Shown here: piece by piece, positions 25,749-33,040 of the stretch | Layout of the letters: each line of letters begins with the position of its first letter | Position numbering within the stretch: the stretch's first letter is position 1 | NCBI GenBank assembly: GCA_016195985.1 | Contig: JACPYP010000026.1 | Coordinates: 1-59,387, forward strand | Reading direction: 5' to 3' | Length of the DNA: 59,387 nucleotides | Source of the DNA: Acidobacteriota bacterium | Lineage (GTDB): Bacteria > Acidobacteriota > Holophagae > Holophagales > Holophagaceae | Position numbers and translations under genes: made by a program | The notes under the pieces: model-generated | Told to the model about the DNA's origin: nothing | Databases searched by the model: none | The model's input: only the letters and a program-made list of their open reading frames with translations

Positions 25749-26537
25749 ATGATGCGTGCGATGTGGTCGGCCGCGGCAGGCATGAACGTCCAGCAGTTCA
25801 ACATGGACACCATCTCCAACAACCTGGCGAACGTGAACACCACGGGCTTCAAGAAGGCCAGGGCCGAATTCCAGGATCTGCTCTATCAGACCGTGAACCT
25901 GGCGGGCACCAGCTCCAGCAACACCAGCACCATTCCCGCCGGCATCCAGCTGGGCCATGGCGCCAAGCTGCAGAGCGTCATGCGGCAGTACAGCACCGGC
26001 AACATGCGGCAGACCACCAACCGCTTCGACATGGCCATTGAGGGCGATGGCTTCTTCCGCGTCACCCAGCCGGATGGCACCCTGGCCTACACCCGTGACG
26101 GCAGCTTTACCACGGACCAGAACGGCGCCCTGGTGAACTCCGCGGGCTATCTGTTGGACCCCCAGATCACCATTCCCCAGGATGCCCTGAGCGTGACCAT
26201 CGCGCCCGATGGCACCGTGAGCGTCACCCAGACGGGCCAGACCCAGCCCCAGCAGGTGGGTCAGATCACCATTTCGCACTTCATCAACCCCGCGGGCCTG
26301 AATCAGCTGGGCCGGAATTTGATGCAGCCCACCCTGGCCAGTGGCGACGCCATCGACGCCACGCCTGGCACGGACGGTGTGGGCACCCTCAATCAGGGCT
26401 TCCTGGAAGTTTCCAACGTGGACGTGGCGGAGGAGATGGTGAACATGATCATCGGCCAGCGGGCCTACGAGGCCAACTCGAAGACCATCCAGACCGTGGA
26501 CAACATGCTCAGCCTCGTGAACAACCTAAAACGGTAA
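25749..26537 (+). CDS. flgG: Flagellar distal rod protein FlgG
   Basis: A 262-residue rod protein that is very close to family consensus: MRAMWSAAAGMNVQQFNMDT, ISNNLANVNTTGFKKARAEF, FDMAIEGDGFFRV, YTRDGSFTTDQNG and the C-terminal SNVDVAEEMVNMIIGQRAYE. An aggagg site precedes the ATG at 25749. It follows flgF by 35 bp and precedes flgA by 4 bp. Confidence 0.97.
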   Translation: MMRAMWSAAAGMNVQQFNMDTISNNLANVNTTGFKKARAEFQDLLYQTVNLAGTSSSNTSTIPAGIQLGHGAKLQSVMRQYSTGNMRQTTNRFDMAIEGDGFFRVTQPDGTLAYTRDGSFTTDQNGALVNSAGYLLDPQITIPQDALSVTIAPDGTVSVTQTGQTQPQQVGQITISHFINPAGLNQLGRNLMQPTLASGDAIDATPGTDGVGTLNQGFLEVSNVDVAEEMVNMIIGQRAYEANSKTIQTVDNMLSLVNNLKR

Positions 26538-26541
26538 CCCC

Positions 26542-27216
26542 ATGCGCACCGCGATCCTTCTCCTGTGTTCGGTGGCTCTCTTCGGCCAGGCCGCGCTCTC
26601 CCCGACGGAACGCCTGGCCGAAACGGCCCTGGCCTTCGCCCAGGCCGAAGCCGCGAAGCTGGGGGGCGAGCATAGCTTCAAGGTGGCCCAGCCACCGCGG
26701 ATTCCGCCCGTGAGGCTCGGAGAACTGGCCTTCGAGGCGACCCACATCAGCAAACGTGAGCCCCTGGGCCGGTTTTTCGTGGTGGTGGCCTACAAAGTGG
26801 ACGGTGAACGGGTGGGCGTGACCCGGGTGGATCTGGAAGGAAAGTGGGTGGGCACGGTGATGCGCGCCAAGGGGGATCTGGTCCGCCAGACCGAACTCAC
26901 GGCGGAGCAAGTGGAACCCAGTCCCTTCGAAGGGGTTCCTCCCGAGGGTGCCCTGACGGAGATCCCCCAGGGCCAGCGCCTCATGAGATCCGTCGTATCC
27001 GGCAAGATCCTGACCCGGGCCGACCTGGAAGCGATCCCGTTGATCCAGTCCGGGGACAAGGTGCGCCTGACGGCCACCCACGAGGCCCTGACCATCACGG
27101 TGGAAACCACGGCCCGCAGCAGGGCGGGCCTGAATGACCGGGTCAGGCTGGAGGCGCCCGGCGCCCGGCGGCAGGTGACGGGCATCGTCACGGGACCGGG
27201 CCAGGCCCGGCTCTAG
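26542..27216 (+). CDS. flgA: Flagellar P-ring assembly chaperone FlgA
   Basis: A 224-residue periplasmic protein with a signal peptide (MRTAILLLCSVALFGQAALS). The C-terminal SAF-like beta-clip domain is visible in VVSGKILTRADLEAIPLIQ and GDKVRLTATHEALTITVETT, as expected for FlgA, which chaperones FlgI during P-ring assembly. The customary downstream flgH (L-ring) and flgI (P-ring) genes are not here; the operon stops after flgA and an unrelated gene follows. Confidence 0.9.
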   Translation: MRTAILLLCSVALFGQAALSPTERLAETALAFAQAEAAKLGGEHSFKVAQPPRIPPVRLGELAFEATHISKREPLGRFFVVVAYKVDGERVGVTRVDLEGKWVGTVMRAKGDLVRQTELTAEQVEPSPFEGVPPEGALTEIPQGQRLMRSVVSGKILTRADLEAIPLIQSGDKVRLTATHEALTITVETTARSRAGLNDRVRLEAPGARRQVTGIVTGPGQARL

Positions 27217-27276
27217 GAGCCCGTCCAACGTCATCGATCGGTGCAGCCCCCCACCCCTGACTCGGACGGGCTCCTA
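27214..27276. repeat. Long-loop inverted repeat at the flgA stop
   Basis: A 13-bp perfect inverted repeat (27214-27226 with 27264-27276) is separated by 37 bp. The left arm includes the flgA stop codon. No T tract follows, so it is not a standard terminator. It could be an attenuating RNA hairpin, a protein-binding site or a small insertion scar. Confidence 0.6.
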
Positions 27277-27299
27277 GACGCGAATCACAGGATCTTTGC

Positions 27300-27328
27300 T
27301 TGGCCGGAATGGCATTCGCCCGTATTCT
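27300..27328 (+). promoter_or_regulatory. Weak candidate promoter of the DUF1292 gene
   Basis: ttggcc (27300-27305) and tattct (27323-27328) are separated by 17 bp, 24 nt before the start codon. The -35 element is weak; the assignment rests on spacing and position. Confidence 0.3.
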
Positions 27329-27352
27329 TGATCCTTGCGCTAGGAGGAGCCC

Positions 27353-27691
27353 ATGGCTCACGAACACGGTCCGGACTGCAACCACGATCACGACGATTCC
27401 TTCGAAATCGAAGTCGTGGAGCTCGAAGACGAGAACGGCGAGAAGGAAGAGTTCGCGATTCTTGAAGAGCTCGAATTCGAGAGCCGCAACTTCGCCATCC
27501 TCGCGCCCCTGGCCGAGCTGCAGGCCCAGGAGGAAGGCACCGCGGATCCCGAGGCTGGCCTGAGCCTGGAAATCTTCGAGGTCAAGGACGACATGTTCAC
27601 GCCCCTCGAAGACGAAGAACTCGCCGAGCGTCTGATGAAGCACCTTGATGAGCAGGAGGCCAAGCTCAAGGCCGAGGAAGAAAAGGACTGA
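27353..27691 (+). CDS. Small acidic DUF1292-family protein
   Basis: A 112-residue highly acidic protein. The N-terminus MAHEHGPDCNHDHDD is rich in His and Asp and may bind metal. The core VVELEDENGEKEEFAILEEL then LEFESRNFAILAPL matches DUF1292 (YrzB-like), a family of unknown function. The tail is an acidic/Lys helix. A strong taggaggag site precedes the ATG. It is flanked by its own candidate promoter and a strong terminator, so it is a single-gene unit. Confidence 0.85.
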   Translation: MAHEHGPDCNHDHDDSFEIEVVELEDENGEKEEFAILEELEFESRNFAILAPLAELQAQEEGTADPEAGLSLEIFEVKDDMFTPLEDEELAERLMKHLDEQEAKLKAEEEKD

Positions 27692-27720
27692 AGCCCCCTT
27701 TCGGGCAGAGCTGCACCGAA

Positions 27721-27752
27721 AAAGGCCCCCGGGAAATCCCGGGGGCCTTTTT
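27721..27752. terminator. Strong terminator after the DUF1292 gene
   Basis: A twelve-bp perfect G+C stem (27722-27733 with 27738-27749) with an aaat loop is followed by T residues and preceded by A residues, so it can act in both directions. Confidence 0.92.
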
Positions 27753-27773
27753 CTGCGTCAGGATCCGTCGAAG

Positions 27774-27808
27774 GGTGGACCAGTGTCTTTTCTTCGTAGG
27801 TGGACCAG
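27774..27808 (+). repeat. Short direct repeat upstream of the SGNH gene
   Basis: ggtggaccag occurs at 27774-27783 and 27799-27808, spaced 25 bp, in the 148-bp gap before the SGNH hydrolase gene. It may be a regulator site; nothing else supports that. Confidence 0.4.
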
Positions 27809-27900
27809 AACCTGGGCGGGATTTGGGGAAGGATGGGTTCGGGCTGCCTCTGGGGGGCTGTCCGGACATCCATTTTATTTCCTCGCTCCCGGAATGCGCC

Positions 27901-29685
27901 ATGAACCGATCCCGCCTCCCCTCTCTACTCCATTCCTTTCCGAAACGCTCCCGGATGCGGCGCCAGTGGTGTCGCAGCCTGAGCGGAGCGTTGCTGCTTC
28001 TCGCCGCGTGGCACTGCGGGGGAAAGCCGGAACCCGGCAAGGCCTCTTACGCCGAGCCTCCGGCCACGCTCGCCATCACGGCACAACCTGAGAACCAGAC
28101 GGTGGCCGCGGGGCAAGCGGCCACTTTCAGGGTGGCGGCGACAGGCGCGGCGCCGCTGAGCTACCAGTGGAAGAAGAACGGAACGGTCCTTGGCGGGGCC
28201 ACCTCATCGAGCTGCACCACTCCGGCGACGACCGCTGCGGACAGCGGAGCCGCCTTTTCAGTGACGGTTTCCAACGCCGCGGGGCATGTGGACAGCCAAA
28301 CGGCGACGCTCACGGTGACCGTCGCATCGGTAGCGCCCATCATCTGCGCCCAGCCTCAGAAACAGACCGTGGCTCAGGGCAAGACGGCCACCTTCAGCGT
28401 GTCGGCCTCTGGCACTGCGCCGCTAAGCTACCAGTGGAAGAAGAACGGAACGGTCCTTGGCGGGGCCACCTCATCGAGCTGCACCACTCCGGCGACGACC
28501 GCCGCGGACAACGGAGCCGCCTTTTCAGTGACTGTCTCCAACGCCGCGGGGCAGGTGGACAGCCAAATGGCGACGCTCACGGTGCTGCCGCCCCTTGGGG
28601 GCGGCCCTCCCCAGCCGATGCCCGTCATCAGCCGGGGCGTGCCGGCCTATGGGAGCGAGCCCAATCCATCCAGCGCGAACGACGATTCCTACGGCTCCGA
28701 CTACAACGTTCCGCCGGGCGGATGGATCGCCTACGATTTGGACGCCGTGCCTGCCGCCCAGCGGGGGAACGTCCTCCTGGCCTGGTACAACACGGGAACC
28801 CCGCGCTTTGACAACGGCCACCCCTTCGCGCCGGAACCCACCTACGGGTTGATGACGGCTTACACCATCGAGATCCACCCCGATGCGGGGGCCACCCTGC
28901 CGGTGGACGGATGGGAACCGGTGCTCTCCGTTACGCAGAACGACCGGCATTCCCGGCAGCATGTCTTCGACTTGAAAGGCTGCCGCTGGATCCGCGTGAA
29001 AGTCGAAGCCGGCGATGCGCCTTCCTCCTTCAACCTGGATGTGTACGACGCCCGGCTGGGGACGGACGATTCCTGGCTCTTTCTCGGCGATTCCATCACC
29101 CAGGGGGCCATGATGCAGACCCCCGATATCTGGGGCAGCGGATCGGGAGATCCCAATGTCAGTGGCGCTTCAGCCTTCGCCCAATTGATCCATGCGGGGG
29201 CCCCGGCCTTCTTCCCGGCCCAGGAGAACGGCGGGATCGGAGGGATCAAGGCCTCGGACGCCCTCCCCCTGCTGGATGAGTGGCTGAAGGGTTTCCCGGG
29301 GCGCTACGTGGGGTTGAGCTACGGCACCAATGATGCCAACAGCGCCAACGACCTGGGCGCTGACACCTTCTACGAGATCATGAAGGCCATGGCGCTGAAA
29401 GTGGTCGCGGCGGGCAAGGTGCCGGTCATCCCGACCATCCCATGGGCCCGGGACGCCGCCTACGAGGATCACATACCAGCTTTCAACGCGGCCATCGCCC
29501 GGCTCTACCAGGATGTGCCTGCGATCCTGAGGGGGCCGGACCTTCACGCCTACTTCTCCGCCCACCGGGACCAGATCCGGGGCGACAATCTGCATCCCAC
29601 GGCGGCCGGGTCGGCCGTCTACCGGAAGCTCTGGGCCGACGCCATGCTGGCCGCCGTGTATGGCGTCACTCCCGGGGTGTCGTAA
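27901..29685 (+). CDS. Exported SGNH (GDSL-type) hydrolase with two Ig-like domains
   Basis: A 594-residue exported protein. A hydrophobic leader (GALLLLAAWHC) may be a non-canonical lipoprotein signal. Two Ig-like domains follow (about residues 58-142 and 147-231), nearly identical to each other. A beta-rich domain of about 150 residues comes next, then an SGNH hydrolase with block I LFLGDSITQG (Ser), block II GGIGG (Gly), block III YGTNDANS (Asn) and block V DNLHPT (Asp-His). The likely role is deacetylation or esterase action on carbohydrate outside the cell. The start at 27901 is uncertain; ATG 27955 would still include the leader. No clear ribosome-binding site is seen. Confidence 0.88.
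   Translation: MNRSRLPSLLHSFPKRSRMRRQWCRSLSGALLLLAAWHCGGKPEPGKASYAEPPATLAITAQPENQTVAAGQAATFRVAATGAAPLSYQWKKNGTVLGGATSSSCTTPATTAADSGAAFSVTVSNAAGHVDSQTATLTVTVASVAPIICAQPQKQTVAQGKTATFSVSASGTAPLSYQWKKNGTVLGGATSSSCTTPATTAADNGAAFSVTVSNAAGQVDSQMATLTVLPPLGGGPPQPMPVISRGVPAYGSEPNPSSANDDSYGSDYNVPPGGWIAYDLDAVPAAQRGNVLLAWYNTGTPRFDNGHPFAPEPTYGLMTAYTIEIHPDAGATLPVDGWEPVLSVTQNDRHSRQHVFDLKGCRWIRVKVEAGDAPSSFNLDVYDARLGTDDSWLFLGDSITQGAMMQTPDIWGSGSGDPNVSGASAFAQLIHAGAPAFFPAQENGGIGGIKASDALPLLDEWLKGFPGRYVGLSYGTNDANSANDLGADTFYEIMKAMALKVVAAGKVPVIPTIPWARDAAYEDHIPAFNAAIARLYQDVPAILRGPDLHAYFSAHRDQIRGDNLHPTAAGSAVYRKLWADAMLAAVYGVTPGVS
28150..28317 (+). repeat. Intragenic Ig-domain repeat, copy 1
   Basis: A 168-bp DNA segment nearly identical to 28417-28584 (period 267 bp, 89 codons). 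It encodes the core of the first Ig-like domain (LSYQWKKNGTVLGGATSSSC). Identity extends to third codon positions, so the duplication or homogenisation is recent. Confidence 0.9.
28417..28584 (+). repeat. Intragenic Ig-domain repeat, copy 2
   Basis: The second copy of the unit at 28150-28317, encoding the core of the second Ig-like domain, with a few substitutions (for example Ser to Asn in the AADSGAAF/AADNGAAF segment). Confidence 0.9.
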
Positions 29686-29694
29686 CCTGGATCC

Positions 29695-31641
29695 ATGCTG
29701 GTGGATCCTATTTCGTTTCAAGGCCGCGTTTTGTTCCTCACCGAGGATCCGGGGAAGGTTGTCCGCCAGTTGGCCGGTGAGGATTTGGAGGCGGCGGAGG
29801 CCGTGCCCCTGCGGGACCAGATCAGCACCGATGAAATCACGCCGGCCTTCATCTGCTACCACTTCGACGGGAAGCTGGGGGACTTCTCCTACCTGGGCTT
29901 GAAGTGCGGCGACACGTTTCCGCTGAAGGAGGGCAGCGTGCGCGCAGGCGGGTTTTCCGTCAGCGTGGCGGGCAAGCGCAGGGGCAAGGGCAGCAGCCGA
30001 GAGGCCAGTCCGTACGCTGAATTGTGCGCAGGCATCCGTCTGGTCATCGCGGAGAGTTTCGAGCGCATCTACCGCCAGAATGCCCAAAACCTGGGCCTGC
30101 TCACCAGCACGGACTTCGGGCTCATCCCGCGCATCCGGCGCGGTGAGGCCATCCCCATGGCGGAATTCACCGCGGGCCTGGATGCGGTCACCGCCGGAAT
30201 CGTTCAGCGCGGCGGCCTCTTTGCCTACAACGCGGCGCGGCTGGCAGGCGAGGTGGTGCCGCCCCTCCCGGAGCAGGCGCCGCGGCCCATGACCTATGCG
30301 GAGAAGCTGTTGGCCCGGCAGGCGGTGGTGGATGCGGCCCGGGGCCGGACCGGCCTGGCCTCGGTGAAACCCGGTGACGGCCTCTTCGTGCAGGCCCACT
30401 GGCGCTTCAGCCATGAGTACGTGACCCCCATGGCCGCAAGCTTTCTGGAGAAGGCCCTGGGGCCGGACGTGGCGCTGCGGGATCCTGGCAGCATCCTCGC
30501 CTTCCGGGACCACCTCACCTTCCTCCACCGCAGCATGAAGGCCGAGCACCGGGCCATGGGACTGCTGGAGGTGGCAGAGCGCCTGAAGCCGGTCCAGGAG
30601 GCCTTCTGCCTGAAGCATGGCATCCGGCTCCACGGCGAGCTGGCGGATGGTTCCGGCAGTGAAGGCATCTGCCACGCCATCATGGCGGAGCGCTACGCCT
30701 GTCCGGGCCAGGTGGTGGTGGGGACGGATTCCCACACGCCCCATGCGGGCGCCCTGGGCTGCCTGGCCTTTGGCGTGGGCACCACGGACATCGCCTGCGC
30801 CTGGGTGACGGGAGATGTGCGCGTCACCGTGCCCCCCACGCTGCGCGTGCGCCTGCGGGGGCGCCTCCGCCCGGGCGTGTCCGCCAAAGACATCGTGCTC
30901 CACCTCCTGGCCCGGCCCCTCATCCGGGAAGGCGGCGCCATCGGACACGTCATCGAGTACCTGGGCGAGGCCCTGGCGGACCTCGACACCGATGAACGCG
31001 CCACCCTCACCAACATGGCGGCGGAAATCGGCGGTTTCAGCGGGCTGGTGGCGCCGGATGCGGAGACGCTCCGTTTCATCCGCGAGCGGCGCGGCGTGGA
31101 TATCACCCTCGAATCGTGGATGCGGGGCGACGAAGGGGCGGAGTACGCGCACACGCTGGATGTGGACTGCACCGAGCTCGGCCCGATGCTGGCCCGCCCC
31201 GGTGATCCGGGGAACGGCATCGCCCTGGCGGACCTGGACAAGCCCGTGCCCATCCACATCGCCTATCTGGGCAGTTGCACCGGGGGCAAGCGGGAGGATC
31301 TCCGGCGGGCCTACGAAGTGGTCCGCGCCGCCGCGGCCGAAGGCCGCCGCGTGCCCGAGGGCGTCCAGTTCTTCGTGCAATGCGGCAGCGAGGCGGTGCG
31401 CCATTACGCGGAAAAGCAGGGCTGGATGGCGGCCTTCGAGGCCGTGGGCGCCATCGTGCTGGGCAGCTCCTGCGGAGCCTGCATCAATGCGGGACCCGGC
31501 GTGTCCAACCACCCCGGCCAGGTGACCATCAGCGCCATCAACCGGAATTTCCCCGGCCGCAGCGGCCCCGGCCAGATGTGGCTGGCCAGCCCGGCTACCG
31601 TAGCGGCCAGCGCCCTGGCGGGGCGCATCGCGGGCGCCTGA
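29695..31641 (+). CDS. Aconitase/isopropylmalate isomerase family protein, swivel domain first
   Basis: A 648-residue [4Fe-4S] hydro-lyase of the aconitase superfamily. The small (LeuD-like) swivel domain is N-terminal: ISTDEITP (43-50), LKEGSVRAGGF and the substrate-binding GSSREASPYAEL (99-110). The large catalytic domain follows from about residue 200. Its cluster cysteines are in SHTPHAGALGCLAFGVGTTD, YLGSCTGGKREDL and LGSSCGACINAGPGVSNHPG. This domain order resembles AcnB without its HEAT-like N-terminus, and is the reverse of AcnA. The substrate (citrate, homocitrate, isopropylmalate or a methylated malate) cannot be assigned; no leu, gltA or prp genes are nearby. Confidence 0.88.
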   Translation: MLVDPISFQGRVLFLTEDPGKVVRQLAGEDLEAAEAVPLRDQISTDEITPAFICYHFDGKLGDFSYLGLKCGDTFPLKEGSVRAGGFSVSVAGKRRGKGSSREASPYAELCAGIRLVIAESFERIYRQNAQNLGLLTSTDFGLIPRIRRGEAIPMAEFTAGLDAVTAGIVQRGGLFAYNAARLAGEVVPPLPEQAPRPMTYAEKLLARQAVVDAARGRTGLASVKPGDGLFVQAHWRFSHEYVTPMAASFLEKALGPDVALRDPGSILAFRDHLTFLHRSMKAEHRAMGLLEVAERLKPVQEAFCLKHGIRLHGELADGSGSEGICHAIMAERYACPGQVVVGTDSHTPHAGALGCLAFGVGTTDIACAWVTGDVRVTVPPTLRVRLRGRLRPGVSAKDIVLHLLARPLIREGGAIGHVIEYLGEALADLDTDERATLTNMAAEIGGFSGLVAPDAETLRFIRERRGVDITLESWMRGDEGAEYAHTLDVDCTELGPMLARPGDPGNGIALADLDKPVPIHIAYLGSCTGGKREDLRRAYEVVRAAAAEGRRVPEGVQFFVQCGSEAVRHYAEKQGWMAAFEAVGAIVLGSSCGACINAGPGVSNHPGQVTISAINRNFPGRSGPGQMWLASPATVAASALAGRIAGA

Positions 31642-31705
31642 CTGAAACCCCGGGGCCCGCTAAGGTAAGGGTGGGCCTGCGGGCCATCTCGGAGGCTGTT
31701 CATCC

Positions 31706-32566
31706 ATGCGAAACCCCCGCATATGCACCATGGCCCTTGCATCGGCTTGCCTGTTTGGGGAGGCGCCAAAGGAAGCCGCGTTCATCGAAGCGCCGAGGCC
31801 GAGGGTGCAGATGGATTCGCCGTCGGATCCCGATCGTTTCTCCAACCTGCCTAAGTTGGTTTTCGACGACGCAGGGCAAGTGGTCACCGCTCCGGCCCGA
31901 TGGGATTCATCGGATTGGTTGAAGGCCGGGGGGGCGGTGCTGGCGCTGGGAACGGCCATGGCGCTGGACCGTTCCGCTGAGCAGGAGATGGCCGGGCGCC
32001 GCACGGCCTCTGCCGACCGCTTCGCCAAAGCCGTGCAGAATCTCGGCGGCACGCCCAGCGTGCTCATCGCTGGGGGCACCTGGCTGGCGGGCGTGGCCTT
32101 CAAGGATCCGGAGATCCGCGCCACCGGCGTCGATGCCATGGCCACCATGGGCATCGCCCAGTTGCTCCTGGCCCTTCCGCTCAAGGAGATCACGGGCCGC
32201 TCCCGGCCCGAGGCAGGCAAGGGCGCCCACGACTTCCATCCCTTTGGCGGCGGCCAATCCTTCCCCTCGGGGCACACCACCCAGGCCTTCGCCCTGGCCT
32301 CGGTCATTGCTGAGCACGCGGATGCGCCCTGGGTTTCCGGCCTGAGCTACGGCCTCGCCGGGCTCGTGGGCCTGGCCCGCATCGAGCAGCGCCAGCATTT
32401 CTTGTCCGACGTGGTGGCGGGCGGCCTCATCGGCACCTTCGTGGGCAAGACCGTGGTGCGGTACAACCAGGCCAGGCGTGGCGAGGCCGGATCCAAGGTG
32501 GCCATGAGCTTCACGCCGCTGATCCAGCCCGGAGGCTATGGAGTCAGCCTCGCCCTGAGGTTTTGA
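31706..32566 (+). CDS. PAP2-family phosphatase
   Basis: A 286-residue protein with the three PAP2 motifs: KEITGRSRP, FPSGHTTQAFA and ARIEQRQHFLSDVVAGG. A short N-terminal hydrophobic stretch (MALASACLFGEA) may be a signal peptide. PAP2 enzymes dephosphorylate phosphatidic acid, undecaprenyl pyrophosphate or small phosphate esters, usually on the outer face of the inner membrane. It is convergent with and overlaps dgkA by 23 bp. PAP2 and DgkA catalyse opposite conversions between diacylglycerol and phosphatidic acid, so the pairing is suggestive. Confidence 0.9.
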   Translation: MRNPRICTMALASACLFGEAPKEAAFIEAPRPRVQMDSPSDPDRFSNLPKLVFDDAGQVVTAPARWDSSDWLKAGGAVLALGTAMALDRSAEQEMAGRRTASADRFAKAVQNLGGTPSVLIAGGTWLAGVAFKDPEIRATGVDAMATMGIAQLLLALPLKEITGRSRPEAGKGAHDFHPFGGGQSFPSGHTTQAFALASVIAEHADAPWVSGLSYGLAGLVGLARIEQRQHFLSDVVAGGLIGTFVGKTVVRYNQARRGEAGSKVAMSFTPLIQPGGYGVSLALRF

Positions 32567-32915
32567 CGCAGAGCGACCAGAGGAATGCGAGGAAGGTGCC
32601 TGCGGCGCCGAGGCTGAACACCAGCACGGCCCCGGCGGCGCAGTCCTTGGCCACCTTGATGGCTGGATGGATCTCGGGATGCAGATGGTCGAGGGTCTGT
32701 TCCAGGGCCGTGTTCAGGAGTTCGGCTCCCAGCACCAGTCCGCAGTTCATCAGCAGCAGGGCCCACCAGAGGGGCGCGGGGCGCGTCGCCGCGAGCACCA
32801 CGACCACCCCGAGGGCCATCAGGGCCTGCGAGCGGAAGCTGGCCTCCTGCCGCCAGGCGCTGCGGATGCCCTGGAGGCTGTAGGAGAGGCGATGGTGGAA
32901 GGGCTGGTTCTTCAT
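32544..32915 (-). CDS. dgkA: Diacylglycerol kinase DgkA-type
   Basis: A 123-residue three-helix inner-membrane kinase that phosphorylates diacylglycerol, or undecaprenol in some phyla. The family motifs GAELLNTALEQTLDHL and IKVAKDCAAGAVLV hold the catalytic Glu and nucleotide-binding residues. Length and helix layout match family members. It overlaps the convergent PAP2 gene at its 3' end. Confidence 0.93.
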   Translation of the reverse strand: MKNQPFHHRLSYSLQGIRSAWRQEASFRSQALMALGVVVVLAATRPAPLWWALLLMNCGLVLGAELLNTALEQTLDHLHPEIHPAIKVAKDCAAGAVLVFSLGAAGTFLAFLWSLCVKTSGRG

Positions 32916-33040
32916 GCGGACCCTAGGGGAGGGAATCCCTCATTGTGACACCGGAGGTCCTGGAGCCCGGGGCTCCGCTTCTCGCGGAATCTGTGTGACT
33001 CTGGGAGGTCTGTGGCCTGACCTTCTTCTCCGAGCGCCCC

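Noticed and set aside
28150-28584. Considered as a CRISPR-like or mobile repeat
   Set aside because: The units are in frame and encode Ig-like domains with an 89-codon period.
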